In this document: positions 1 to 11,690 of the stretch, piece by piece
Numbering within the stretch: the stretch's first letter is position 1
Layout of the letters: each line of letters begins with the position of its first letter
NCBI RefSeq assembly: GCF_027409185.1
Contig: NC_084471.1
Span: 9,143,035 to 9,207,034, forward strand
Length of the DNA: 64,000 nt
Direction: 5' to 3'
Origin: Cynocephalus volans
Lineage: Eukaryota > Chordata > Mammalia > Dermoptera > Cynocephalidae
The notes under the pieces: model-generated
What the model saw: only the letters and a program-made list of their open reading frames with translations
Database searches by the model: none
Told to the model about the DNA's origin: nothing
Translations under genes and position numbers: made by a program

Positions 1-1236
1 AGCCCCTTCTGCCCTGATGGGGTCCAAACTTTGGAAGTGCCTGGTGGGCCATCATCCAGGCATTGTTACCTGTAAGGACACACACACTCCCAAAGCCATC
101 TCACCCCCCACACTCCCTTTGCTGTTGATTGCCTTCCGGCAACCTCTGCCCACTCTAGGACCACGTCCATTTGCTGACTCTCACTCAGTTTCTTCTGAAC
201 TAGGGCCCTGTCCAACAGGAATCCTTGCAGGTTTAGCAGGCTCAGTAGGGTGAGCTGTTTTTCATACCTGCGTAGTAATCTCACAGGAAAAACTTGCATA
301 GGAAACAAGGCTGCTGAGGAGCCCATCTCCCAGCCCTAGCCCTGCCTTTCTGTCCCTTAGTGGGTGTGTTAAACCCCACAGCCCTACTGAGGGATCTAGG
401 TTATGGGGCCCGGAGCTACCTTGAGTAGCTAGAATGTTCTTGCTGTTATTATTTGATAGGTAGATTTCCTGGACTTATCTGAATTAGGGTTGATAATCCT
501 AGGTTGCATCTGTTTACATTTTGGAGTACTTCATTCCCTTTGAACTTGAGGATGATTTTCAAAAATGGCAGTATCTACTGAAGAAAACACCAGTGACTGA
601 GATGTGTGTGGGCAACCTTGTAGTAATCTTGGAAAGCCTCTAAATGCCAGTATTTGCAGTGCTTTTTTCAGCTAAATTACTGTGAGAGCAAACTGGGAGC
701 CCTTTAGAAAGTGGCATTAACACCCTATGGCAATCTGGCATTTGTCATTTTTCCTGAATATTTCCCGTATTCTTCGAAGACCTCAGTTCCTGGAAGAATC
801 CAATTGTGTGCCATCCTCACTCCTGACTTTATTGTCATTTTCATATCCTTTTTCCTTTTCCTCAGCTTCCTCACTTAAACTTTATTTTTTATCTTCTCTT
901 TCATGAGAATACTAGTGCATAAAGTACAGAAAGCTCTAGTTCCCTATAGGTAGACAGCCTGTTAAACCGCAGCTAACCAGGCTTCCAAGGCAAGGGTAGT
1001 AGGGTGGTGGCACCTGCTGAGGGGGAGACTCCCAGCGTGAAAACGCAGAGCAGACTGTTTCAGATACGCCCTCTAAAAAGACTGCTGTGTGGGCAGGGAG
1101 AGAAAATTAAATGAGGCAACAGGGTCCTCTGTCCTGGTGTGACAGTTCTGGTGCAACCACCGTCCACCCCTCCTCCCTACCTGTAGGTAGACTGCATCCC
1201 AGAGCCCACCCAGCCCACGTCTCTGTTTCCCCACAG
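1..1236 (+). other. DESI1: Last intron of DESI1 (3' part)
   Basis: Non-coding. I found no sequence encoding the preceding DESI1 residues (the segment around RKIPSYITDLP), so the penultimate exon lies left of the window. The intron ends at a normal acceptor: a pyrimidine-rich tract, then CCCCACAG, AG at 1235-1236. No recognisable SINE or other gene is seen here. Confidence 0.75.
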
Positions 1237-1330
1237 GAGCTTTGGACAGGAACTTCGGCGCTTCCTGGACACCATCCTGATCCAGCCTCCTGGAGGGAGC
1301 ACCATGGGCGGACCCAACGGCCAGAGCTAA
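1237..1330 (+). CDS. DESI1: DESI1 terminal coding exon (partial gene)
   Basis: Encodes the C-terminal tail of desumoylating isopeptidase 1 (PPPDE2), a cytoplasmic and nuclear PPPDE-fold cysteine protease that removes SUMO from some substrates. The exon starts in codon phase 2 and reads [20 protein letters not shown] followed by [10 protein letters not shown] and TAA at 1328-1330. This matches the end of mammalian DESI1 (FGQ-L-IQPPGG-PNGQS). The catalytic His/Cys residues are encoded by exons outside the window. Against the human tail as I remember it, about 9 of 30 residues differ, much more than in the other genes here. The synteny with PMM1 supports the call. A processed copy is unlikely because a proper intron precedes the exon and a long 3'UTR follows. 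Confidence 0.9.
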
Positions 1331-2913
1331 CAGGACTACATGGGACCGCTCTGCCTCACCAGGGCTTTTCCTTTTTAAACAAAACAAACCCTACCAGATT
1401 TCTATTTTATAATTTTACATCAGAGCTAACAACCAGGGGACGGCCTTTTAAATTTTCCAGGGAAGGAGATCGTCAGGCTGTACGTAGGACAATGCTGTTA
1501 AGAAACAGAACAAAGTGCCACCCCTTCTAATAGTATTACACTAATTTATTAAGGCTGTCTTGTCTGTGAGTTCACTTTTGACGCTGTTTCCTAAGCGTCT
1601 TCCACACTGGAGAAACGGAGGGGGGTTGTTTAAGCAGAAAGCAAAAGGCACAGTTTGGGGGAGCCCCAACCTAAAACCTCTTTCCAGAGAATATCCAGTT
1701 CTACCCAGGTTGCCACCACCTGTGGGACCCAGGTGAGTTTTATAATGTCCATGACCGGGGAAGTAGTTACTCTCTAGTGTTAAATGAACCAAAGGATTTG
1801 GTGCACATAGGACCAGTTTCAGGGTGACTAATCCAACCTAAGTGAACTCTTTAGCTACAGCCTTTCTCACCTTCCCTCCCCTACCCCAAGCAAGGCCAGG
1901 GGGGCCAGGGCTGGAGCAGCCAGAGCCTCAGGATCAAGGGACAGTGACAGCAAGTATCAGGCCAGAGAAAACAGGATAAAGCCATTCCTCCTTCCACTGA
2001 TTGCCAATCCTCTGCCATCAATTTTGGGAAACCTACCTTGCTGCTGTTTCTCAGCATAGCTGACCTGTCGTAACTGATGGAAGTCTGGGCTGGAGTGGCA
2101 GAAACCAGGCCTTTTGTCTTCAAATAATGGGGAAGGTTATTTGCAGTCACTATAACCACCCACCCAGACCAATATGCGTATTTGGCTAAGGACCAAGGGG
2201 ACATGATTTGCTGCTCTAGGAAAATAACCCTGATGTAGAAAGAATAATGGTGGAGAATCAGGGTGGCAAGAAAATTTTAGAGTTGTTTCTGATAGGGAGT
2301 TTTAGATCATCCTAAATGTGTTTTAAAGGCACACATTATTTCCATTGTCATTCTCATTTTAAGGAAGCTTGCTTGGGGCACAAGTGGGCATTTTCCTACT
2401 GATCTGCTGCTAGGAGATTACAGTCAGGGAACAGTCTGGAATCTCTGATCTGGAGAGGCTTTCAGATTCCCTTTCTTCACACGAGCCTCCCATTAGTTAG
2501 TTTCTGGGGAAGTGAGTGCGGAGAAAAGACTAAGAGCTGCCAGGTGCCCACGTCTCGGCTCTGACAGCTGTGGGCCCCTCCTGCCTTGGTTCCCTGCCAC
2601 TTCTCAGACTTGAATTATGTTGTTTCTTCCTGGGGGTCCGCCTTGCAGCAAGGGCCTTTCTTCTCCACAAAGCTGCTGCTCACATCTGGCCCCATCCCCT
2701 GCTATCTTTGCCATTAGCCACGGCAGTTGGCATCATCAGGATCTCAGCTAGAGGAAAAGATGTCATTCTGCCTTAATGTTTGCCTGTGACCTAACCAGGG
2801 GCATGTGCAGCTGGTATGTCCAGTGACATTTTGGGACTTTAAGATTGGAGTCCAAACGAGTGAGCAGTTCAGTTCTTTTCAAGACCCACTGGTTTGTCAA
2901 TGTGCATGGCAGT

Positions 2914-2919
2914 AATAAA
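2914..2919 (+). terminator. DESI1: Possible proximal poly(A) signal of DESI1
   Basis: AATAAA in the sequence GCAGTAATAAATTAG. It could give a shorter 3'UTR of about 1.6 kb. No strong GT-rich element follows at once, so use is uncertain. Confidence 0.35.
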
Positions 2920-3766
2920 TTAGAGCAGAAAATAGCAGGGACTGTTGTTTAATGTTGATCTACTGGCCCAAGGAGAATGCGTTTTGGAGGCTGGGTTTCT
3001 TCTGGGAGGGCAGCAAGTTGGTCGAGGCCATCGCTGTGCTTCCCACCAGTGTTCTTTCCTTTTCCAGCTTGCCTGGCCCAGCCCTTTCTCTCTTCCAGGC
3101 TCCTGCTCCAGACCTCTCTGCCCGGACCTCTCATCTCTTTCCCAAGGGTGTTGGGCATCACAACTCTTCTTTCTCCTCTCCCATTTCCAGGCTCAGCTGG
3201 TTTTGCTCCTCCCCCTCAGACCCAGGGCTATTCTGAGAAGTTAGTCTAAGTATCTCCCCTGAGAGAGTTTGAGTCACTTGGTTCCTTGAACCGTACCCCC
3301 TTCATGCCCAGCAAGCAATTTGTGCCAATGCCTGTGCCCTAGGGTCTGTGGGGAGAGATGAAGGGTTCAGTGAGCAGTCCAGAGCTCTGCAGCAAGACAA
3401 GCTCTCCCTCCCCCCATGCCATCGCTGTCTGTGGAAGCTGAGGCCAGGAGCCCCCCAACCCCACCCTCATATTTCTGTCTATCCTGGAACCTCAGGAGCA
3501 TGTTCATTGTGACCAGCTAACTCCACGTGGGTGTGTAACAGGCAAGCTAGATAGGAAGTGAGTCGTGTACTAGTACCACACAGTGGACTCCTCCACAGAG
3601 GTCCACTGGTTTAAAGGGACAGGGAAGGGGAGGAATGAGATCGCTACTCCCTCCCAGAAGTAATGCTTGTACCTTTGAGATTCCTTTATGCCCTTGAAAA
3701 GTCAAATTGATAACTGTGTCCATTATGGGGGTGTTTGCTGGTTTTCTTTGGTGTTTTTTCTAATGC

Positions 3767-3772
3767 AATAAA
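3767..3772 (+). terminator. DESI1: DESI1 distal poly(A) signal
   Basis: AATAAA followed about 20 bases later by TTTGTGTAGTGCTTG, a fair GT-rich downstream element. Cleavage is expected near 3785-3795. This is the last strong signal before the intergenic region. Confidence 0.75.
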
Positions 3773-5840
3773 CTCATTTCTGCCTGCTGCATTTGTGTAG
3801 TGCTTGAATCAGGTCTGGGTATGCATCCAACATGAAGCAGCCCCGGGCTTCTCAATCTGTCTCCCTCTGAGCTTAACCTTGCTGAGTCTGGATATGCCCC
3901 CTGTGGTTGATTGTCAGCCTTGTGGATAAGAGGTGATGTTAGCAGGGAAGAATGTATGACTTTGTCCGTTGGTTTATAAATGTGAGGGAAAGGGCCCAGA
4001 GAGAATACTACTTGCCCAAGCTTGTGGTGGAGTAAGACTTGAAGCCTGATCTGGTGGCTTCAGATTCTGAGATCTTCCCTAGAGGGCCTTGGACATCAGG
4101 GGGTGTCTGACCTCTTCTAGCTTCAACTTGGCTATAAGTTAGGTCTATGGCCCTAGGGATCCCTCCCCACCTTGCTGCAGTGACCTCACTGAACAAGAGT
4201 TGGGGTTGGAGGACAGCTCTCTGAGTGCCCCCAGTACTAGCAGATGTGCCAGCCTGGCTAGAGGTATCTGCAGACTCAGTTGGCCAGTTTCGAGTGAGCA
4301 CCTTCCATGGGCCTGATCTGTTCTAGTTGCTTTCACACACAACGGACTTGAGATATGGGTATTGATCCCATTTTACAGAGGAGGAAACAGGTGCAGAGAA
4401 ACTAGGTTATCCAGATAGCAAGTGGCTGGGCCTACCCTTGAATCCAGGCCATGTTTCTGACCATCACATCACTGAAACCTCATGACTGAGGCACTGTGTT
4501 TTTCCAGTGTGCTAGTTTAAGTCTAAAACAAGAGGTTCTGGCTCTCTCCAGAGGACACAGAGTGCTCGTGGCTTTGGCATACATATTTGCTTCCTGAGAG
4601 CTGACATGTTCAGAGGCAGGAGTCCTTAAGAGTGCCTACTCTGAGATGACACAGCCTGGGCTTAAGTCCCACCTTTGCCCCTTGTGGGCCTGTCCATTTC
4701 AGTTTGTCTCTTATCTGTAAAGTGGGAGAAGTAGGCCCACCTCACAGGGTGGTGATGAAGAGTGCCCGGCACAGATTAAATGCTCAATGACTGTCAGGCT
4801 AAGAGGGCAGAATCCATTCAACAGCCATTATCTGGGGACTCCTGCAAGCCAGCCCCATGCGGAGGCCCAGGACAATCCTCTCTGCTGAAGACAATTTACA
4901 AAACTAAGTGCTGCAGATTGCATCCACCTGCTTCTGTGACTCATGGCAAGTCAGTCTGGGGTGAGGTCATTCAACCCCACAGGTGTTTCTCTGGGAGCCT
5001 ACTGTGTGAAACAGCGCTGGGCTCTGTCTCCCACCGGTTCCTAGGGAAACGGGTGAACTGGACCAGTAAGGCCCTGCCCAGGCAGGGATGGTACTCTAAG
5101 GAGGCTTGGAGGTGAGGGGGACAAGTTAGGTGACCTCAGATGGTCATGGTGCCAAAGAAGAAATAAAATCAGGTGGTGGCATAGTGTGTGAGGGGAAATA
5201 TGTGCTAAGAGGTGGGGGGAGGCTTCTCTGAGGAGGTGATATTTGATCTGAGACCTCAATGATGAGGAGCACAGGTCTGCAGAGAGAGCACCCCACACAG
5301 CAAGGGAAAAGAACCCTGGAGGGCCTGAAAGGAGCGCAGCGGCTGGAGCGCGAGAGCAAAGGGTGTAGCAGAAGACGGAGGGGCTGGTGGGGCCAGACAG
5401 TGGAGGGTCTGGAAGCAGGGGAATGATAGGATCTGATGTGCTGCTGTGTCGTAAATAGACTGCCAGGGCATCAGAAAACGAGCGAGGGGGTTGGTGATGC
5501 CAGGTAAGAGGTCGCATACACTGTATACCTGCTATGTGCCCACATCTGTGGAGAAGCCTGGAAATGAGTTCGGCTCCTGCCCTTCAGGAGCTTAGAGTGC
5601 CCAGGGGACAGAACAGCCCCTGTGGAACATGCCATGACGAGCTGTAGGGACTGTGGAGCCAGTCAGCCACTTACCCTGCCGCACAAGCATTTGCTGGTCC
5701 CTTCTAGCTTCGATTTGCGGTGTGCCTACATTTCTCAATTTGGTTTTTTCAAAATGGAAATTTTTTTTGTTATTTGAGTATAAAGGTAATATGTATTTAG
5801 AAAATTTAAGCAACCAATAAAAGTACAAAGATGAAAAGAA

Positions 5841-5942
5841 GGGCTGGCCTGCTAGCTCAGTTGATTAGAGTGCAGTGTTAGTAACACCAAGGTCAAGGGT
5901 CCGGATCCCCTTACTGACCAGCCACAAAAAAAAAAAAAAAAG
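5841..5942 (+). mobile_element. tRNA-Ile-derived SINE, monomer
   Basis: Body begins GGGCTGGCCTGCTAGCTCAG (A-box region) and contains AAGGTCAAGGGTCCGGATCC (B-box region), like tRNA-Ile. It ends in GACCAGCCAC plus an A-tail. The target-site duplication AAAGATGAAAAG flanks it on both sides. Confidence 0.9.
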
Positions 5943-6934
5943 ATGAAAAGGAAAAAAATCACCTGAAATTCCATCATCCTAAGAAACCACTGCTAGCATC
6001 TTGCAAACATCCTTGCAGATGTTTCTGTGCATTTGAAGACACACATGCTACACGTCCTTTGGTACCTTGCTTTGTTCTCCCAACATGCAGTGAAGATCTG
6101 TACAGCCCCAGTGGCAGTGGGCGGTGGGGAGGATAGAGGAAGCTTGATGAGAATGTTCTAGCAAAGTTTCCCAAAGTCTGAGGGAGCTGTTAGAAGTGCG
6201 TGGAGACAGGACCTACTTTGGAGTGGAATGACGGTGTAGGTTGCCTGCCAAGGCTGATGTGAGAGTTGGACCATGAGAGGGCAGGCAAGAAGTCCAGCAG
6301 GGTCTGGCACCCCATTGAATGTGAGTCCTTGACCACAAAGCCTGGCTGCTTTGGAAGGAGTCAGAGAGTGGTTGTGGGACTGGTCCTGGCCCACAAGGTT
6401 GCCCCCACTGTTTCCCTGGCTAGAAAGAGCTGGGCAAGTTCACACCGCAGTGAGAGAGATGGAGAGCAGGTGGCACTGTGGACTTGCACACCTGGCCCAG
6501 GCAACTGCCAAATCAGGGCTTGTCTTGGGTACCCCCAGGCCACCTCAGTAAGTCTGCCCTGCTCCCCACACACCTTAGCGCCTGTGTGGCCCTCCAAGAG
6601 CCCATGAAGTAACAGCCAAGCTCTTTGTCCTCACATTTATCAAGTCTCTTCTCAAGCTCGTCCCTGGACACACCAGTGCAACCCCCACACCCTTCCTGGT
6701 CCAAGTGTTGGTCCTAGTCCCTGTCACTTCTGGTGGTTTCACACCTCCTCCAGGAGGTTTCACAACCCACAACCTCCAGGCAGGAGGTTCACCATTTGCT
6801 CCACCTGGATCCCCTTTCCCGATCCTTAACTCCGCACTAGCACCAGCATGTCCTCTACAAGCCTGCCTGATCTCTCCCCACCCCAGAACTGACCTCTCCC
6901 TGCTGTGGGTGCCTCTGGGCACATTCTCACCAGC

Positions 6935-7130
6935 CCAGCACGCTCCACGGCAGGGCCTGGCACAGAGTGATCCCCTGATTCTGAGACCTTGATCAAGACC
7001 TTCCTCTTGCTGAGCCTCAGTTTCTTCATCCATAGAATGGAAACTATGGATCAGGTAGACTCTAAGTTCCCTCCCAGTGTGATTCCTCACCCTGCTCAGG
7101 CTTGAGAGGTGAGGAGAGTGACCTGCCCAA
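6935..7130. repeat. Local duplication, copy 1
   Basis: Shares a long, nearly identical core with 8213-8420, including CATAGAATGGAAACTATGGA at 7031-7050, with an offset of about 1279 bp. The flanks diverge. The pair looks like an old local duplication rather than two members of a common repeat family. Confidence 0.65.
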
Positions 7131-8212
7131 GTTCTCACAGTCCTCGGGGCTGAGCTCTGACCTACAGACCACTGACCCCAGCTGTCAGGGGGCTGCCACA
7201 CCTGCACCCACCCCCAGCTGGGGCAGTACTGTGGGCGGCGCCATCTCTGTCCCCACTGACTTTGGCTGAGGGATCCCCAAGGGGGCCTATGCCACCCCAG
7301 CAACAGCCTCCACCCCTCCTGTAAACACCATCTTTGAGCATGCGCCCTTTAGCTGGTCTAAATTCAATGGATGTGTTTATTGTAAAAACAATGTGAGCCC
7401 TTGCACCTGGTCTTTGCAGAGCCTCTTTAACCACACCTCCCCTGCTCACCTCATCTTCCTGACAACCCAGCTAGGCTGGCAGTGTTGGCCCCATTTAGAG
7501 GTGAGGAACAGACTCAGAGAGTGGGAGGGACGTCAAGATCACAGGGGTGAGGGTTGTGTGGGGGAAGAGCAGCTCCAAGAACTGTCAGTTTGACTGTAAG
7601 CCCCACTACCAGAGGCTGCCCCCTAGCTGGGACTGACCATCCTCAAAAGGTCACACTCCAGGTAGAGAAAAAGAGGGTCAATTAACTGGCCATGTTGGCA
7701 TGTGGCCTATCAATAGCCAGGAGCCAGGAAAAAGCATGGGCTTTGGGGGAACAGAACTGAGTAGGAATCCTGACTGTGCTGTGTGGCCCTAGGAAAGTCA
7801 CTGCACCTCTCTGGTGTCAGTACCAACCTCTGGAAACTGAGTATAAGGGTACTAACCTCAGAGAACTGTTGGAAAAAGTGAAACAGCCAGGATAGGACCT
7901 ACACTGCCCAAACCAACATGAAAGTCACTAACCTCCAAACTTCAGCCATACGTCTGGCCCAGAAGAGCCCAGGGCCTGCCTTCTTGAGCAGAATCCTGCC
8001 AGGATGGGGTCTCAGGCCCTCTGCTTTCAGTCTTGGCTTCCTCTGGTTCCCTCAAAGTCACCTTCTAGCTAGTCCTCCCCTCCTCCTAGCCCTGCTCCTC
8101 CCTTTCCCCAGGGCCTCCCCATGGTCCCACCTGAGCACCAGTTGCCAGGGATGTCTTCTTCTTAAAGGTACATAGGGGTGGCCACAAGGGCTACCTTCAC
8201 CTGGTCCTGCTG

Positions 8213-8420
8213 GGTCCAGCGTGGCACGCTACATAGCAGGGCCTGACAAAAGTGAACCCCTAACTCTGAGGCCTTAAGGCCTTCCCCACTCTGAGCCTGT
8301 TTCTTCATCCATAGAATGGAAACTATGGATCAGGTAGTCTCTAAGTTCCCTCCCAGTGTGACTCCTCTCCCCACCCAGGCTTGAGAGGTGAGGAGACTGA
8401 GGCGAGTGACTTGCCTCAGG
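8213..8420. repeat. Local duplication, copy 2
   Basis: Partner of 6935-7130. The core from about 8300 matches copy 1 almost base for base for roughly 65 bases, then drifts with small insertions such as an extra GACTGAGGC. Confidence 0.65.
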
Positions 8421-8454
8421 GCAGGTCACACCCCCCACCCCACTCGGGTTTCAG

Positions 8455-9010
8455 CAATGTGGGAAAAATAGAATAATTTGGTCAGGCTCCCTGACCAATA
8501 ATTTGGTCAGGTCCAGTTGGGGGTATGCAACACATTTCTTTGTAAACCAGTTGTGCATGGGTGGAGTTAGTGCACATGTGCACCCATGTATCTTTTTATT
8601 TTATTGCTATTATGTGTTCTTCAGTTTGTGAAGCAGAGCTGGCCCCCAGAGCTCCTGTCTAAAAATAGAACGTTTACTCTGCTGGCAGCTGCTCAGTTTT
8701 TCCTTTGGACTTTGCCAGTAGCAGACGAGTTTCTGAGTTTCTCTTTGGACTGCCTAGCTCTCAGACACGTGTGTACTGAATAAAGACTATTCCTATTTCT
8801 TTTTTTTTTTTTTCCCCTGCAACCCTCGGCTCAGTGTTGTCCGCACCACGCTCAGCCAGTGAGCGCACCGGCCATCCCTATATAGGATCCGAACCCACCG
8901 CCTCTGCGCTAACAGCACCGCACTTTCCCGAGTGAGCCACGGGGCCAGCCCAAGACTATTCTTATTTCAACCAAGGCTCCAAGGACCGTTTTGCCAGTTA
9001 CCTAGCTCAT
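8455..9010 (+). mobile_element. Possible solo LTR fossil, split by a SINE
   Basis: U3/R-like layout: a stretch without coding potential, an AATAAAG signal at 8780-8786, then a short downstream part interrupted by the SINE at 8800-8951. No internal retroviral region is seen. Family undetermined; an endogenous-retrovirus LTR is the best fit. It is older than the SINE that interrupts it. Confidence 0.35.
8800..8951 (-). mobile_element. tRNA-Ile-derived SINE, dimer
   Basis: Reverse-oriented dimer: T-tract, a right unit with CAGCCAGTGAGCGCACCGGC, the joining CCTATATAGG, then a left unit ending GAGCCACGGGGCCAGCC. Flanked by the duplication AAGACTATTCCTATTTC (8783-8799; 8952-8968 with one mismatch). 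Confidence 0.9.
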
Positions 9011-9696
9011 AGACCTGCGTGTGAAGGGTTTGTGAATGGTCTTGAGGGGTCTTTGAGCTCCAGACCCAGCCCTAGCTCTACAAGCACCCTCATCAGTGAA
9101 ATGGGTTTGTGCTGGAAGACACTGTAGGAAAGGTATTTGTAAGGAGATTGGATCACTACAAGTCTAAGGCATCGATGTGTTGTTTTTGGGACAAGCATGC
9201 TTATCTTTGTCTTTGGAAGGGTGGATCCAGTCCGTAGGAGACAAAAACCTGTCCTGCCCAGTGTACCGCATCCCACAGCTTCTGGATCCCAGCACCAGGG
9301 GTGGGGCCCAGGAATCTGCATTTAACCAGTTCCATAGGAATTCTTAAGTAATGGAACAGGCATCTCTATGAGGTATTAGAGATGAAATCTGGTTAATTCC
9401 AGCTCCACCCACAGGAACTAGACAAGGTGGGCCTTGGTAGGGGCCAGGAGTTCCCATCACCACCCAGAGCCACAAAGACAAAGTCTGCACAGAGCAGGAA
9501 GTGCATGGGAGTTTCATTTTCCCTCCCCCAGAGATCGTTCTGAATGCAAAAGTTTGCTGTCTGCATCTGTCAAACAAACACTTCAATCTGTAAGAAAATT
9601 TAAATGAGGCTCTTACTTAGATTTGCAAACCAGGGAGACCACCTCTCAGCCTGAGAAGTAAGTCTGCCTAACAAGCAGAAAAAGTGAGAAAGTTTA

Positions 9697-9874
9697 TGGG
9701 CTGGCCCGTGGCTCACTTGGGAGAGTGTGGTGCTGCACCAAGGCCGCGGGTTCGGATCCCTATATAGGGATGGCTGGTTAGCTCACTGGGTGAGCGTGGT
9801 GCTGACAACACCAAGTCAAGGGTTAAGATCCCCTTACCGGTCATCTTTATATAGGGGGAAAAAAAGAAAGAAAG
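9697..9874 (+). mobile_element. tRNA-Ile-derived SINE, dimer
   Basis: Left unit GGCCCGTGGCTCACTTGGGA, the perfect palindrome ATCCCTATATAGGGAT at 9756-9771 at the junction, then a right unit with GGTTAGCTCACTGGGTGAGC and ACCGGTCATC. Flanked by duplicated AAAAAGTGAGAAAGTTTA-type sequence (9679-9696; 9875-9893). Confidence 0.9.
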
Positions 9875-10077
9875 AAAAAGTGAGAAAGTTTTATATGTAA
9901 GTTTAGGAAATTCTAAGCAGTAAATAAATTCCGAGCATTGTGTTAAGATGGAATGGATAACTGACTGTGACATATTGAACAAATGGTTTCTTAGGCCTTT
10001 TACAATACTTAGGGCTACTCTAATCTAGGCTATTCAATTCATAAGTAATCCCCATATGTTTATTTTGTTAAATTTCT

Positions 10078-10166
10078 TTCGGCAGCTGGCCGGCACATGG
10101 ATCTGAACCCTCCACCCTGGTGTTATAACACCACACTCTAACTACCTGTGCCAACTGGACTGCCCA
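10078..10166 (-). mobile_element. tRNA-Ile-derived SINE, monomer (old)
   Basis: Reverse orientation: GGCAGCTGGCCGGCACATGG, GAACCCTCCACCCTGGTG (B box), then ACACCACACTCTAACTACC. It is more diverged than its neighbours and has no clear tail or flanking duplication. Confidence 0.75.
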
Positions 10167-10519
10167 GTTCCCATACATTTAACAGCTTGAAACATCCTGT
10201 TTTCCCACATTTCTCTAAACAGTGTTACCTGCGCTTATCTAGATAATGGGTTTCTTGGTGATAACTAACTTCCCAGAAAATAATCAGTTTATCAAGCAGT
10301 AAATCTAAGGAAGTTTCAGCTTCTTGAGCCAGAAGTAAACAAGTCAATTAAGTTTCCAAAATGAAGTCACTGTAGTTCTTTTCTTTTATTCTCCCTTCCT
10401 CGCCTCTTTTCTTCTTCATTACATCCAACAGAAAACACAAAATCTCCTTAAACGCATGACGCTTATTTTGTTCTCTGCAGTGTTTCCAGGACCCAGAACA
10501 GTCTAGCACAACATATTTC

Positions 10520-10607
10520 CTTCCTTTCTTCCTTCCTCCCTTCCTTCCTCTCTCTCTTTTTCTTTCTTTCCTTCCTTTTCTGGCTGGTAAGGGGATCTGA
10601 ACCCTTG
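10520..10607 (-). mobile_element. 5'-truncated SINE with a TTCC/TTTC-rich tail
   Basis: Only the 3' end of the SINE remains (CTGGCTGGTAAGGGGATC and GAACCCTTG, read as reverse complement). The tail has become a CCTT/TTTC simple repeat. The duplication ACAACATATTTC (10508-10519; 10608-10619) shows that it inserted already truncated. Confidence 0.8.
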
Positions 10608-10801
10608 ACAACATATTTCTTGAATGAAGTACCAAATTCTGCCACTAGGCATGAAAATAAGGATTGATTTTTCCTTTTGCCTCAGGCTCCAGAACGGCTC
10701 CTCAGCACAACATCCACTGATTCTATCTTTTTTAATTTTTTGATATTTTGTTCATTGTGAACTTTTTGCATTAATTTTTATTTTTTAAAAATATTACATT
10801 A

Positions 10802-10912
10802 GGGGTTGGCTGGTTAGCTCAGTTGGTTAGTCTACAAACAGCTTTATAATACCAAGGTCAAGGGTTTGGATCCTCATACCTGACAGCCACAAAAAAAGAA
10901 AAAAAAAAAAAA
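10802..10912 (+). mobile_element. tRNA-Ile-derived SINE, monomer
   Basis: GGTTGGCTGGTTAGCTCAG, AAGGTCAAGGGTTTGGATCC and CCTGACAGCCAC, then a long A-rich tail. Short flanking repeats ACATTA are visible. Confidence 0.85.
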
Positions 10913-11109
10913 ACATTAAAATGCTATTATCTTGATTACTGAACTTTCTGGTGCCCTCTGAAATTTTGTGTCTGTGGCAATTACCTCCCTCACCTTACCC
11001 GGCTCACCCTGATCTCAGCCCTGCCAGTCTGCTGCGTAGTCCATGCAGCCTGAGGCACATCCCTTTCCTTTTTCATCAGCAAGTTGTGGAGGATACTACA
11101 TTAATAAAG

Positions 11110-11690
11110 CACATGTATTTCACAGGGCCTTAACTTTTAGCTTAGTAAGACCATAGTCCTTAGTTTTAGCAGGGCCAAAGCCCTTTAGTTTAAAGTATCG
11201 CCTAACTTTTTAGAATTACACATAGGAATGCTTAGCTTGGGAAAAACAGAAAACTTTCCTAGGACTGTTGATAAAAAAAATTATAACACAGCAAAAGTGA
11301 TTACTCTAAGGGCAGTGGTCCTTGGTGCAGCTAAACCAAGTGATGAGAAAGTGTGTGAGCTAAAAGCTTCAAAGTTAATGGTTGGGGGATGTTTCACATC
11401 TTCCTTCCGCTGTTTCTTTAAGTTTCTTGGGGAACTAAGTGTTGCCATGATGATTATCTCATTCTTTCTTTTTGTACTTCACATAGCTTAGTTTTTTGAC
11501 TCCTACTATGACTGATTAACCACCTGTGTTCTTTTCTGTAACTTTCTTGCCTGTACAATAAAAAACTAAGAGAAAACCTGATTCGGGGTTATTCCCAAGG
11601 ATCCTTCTCTCTTGAAGGAATTGCTTTTGGGATTAACCCCTTCGGGCCTCACTGCTCTGGGAAAATGGGCTTTGAGTAATCCTTTTCATC
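11110..11690 (+). mobile_element. Possible solo LTR fossil
   Basis: AT-rich stretch with an AATAAA at 11559-11564, followed by CTGATTCGGGGTTATTCCC and a pyrimidine-rich end. This resembles the R/U5 part of an endogenous-retrovirus LTR. No internal coding region is seen. Boundaries and family are uncertain. Confidence 0.35.

Larger units (their letters stand above)
1331..3790 (+). other. DESI1: DESI1 3' untranslated region
   Basis: About 2.4 kb without any plausible coding exon, ending at a canonical poly(A) signal. The length agrees with my recollection of a long 3'UTR in DESI1 mRNA. Short open frames here show no family resemblance. The exact end is inferred from the AATAAA and the GT-rich stretch after it. 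Confidence 0.75.

Noticed and set aside
6575-7303. 242-codon minus-strand open frame between DESI1 and PMM1
   Set aside because: Low-complexity composition, includes MIR-like and duplicated DNA, no domain, and no splice or promoter context.
8455-11690. A retrovirus with two LTRs (8455-9010 and 11110-11690)
   Set aside because: The two LTR-like pieces do not look alike and nothing between them resembles retroviral genes, so they are treated as separate, uncertain fossils.
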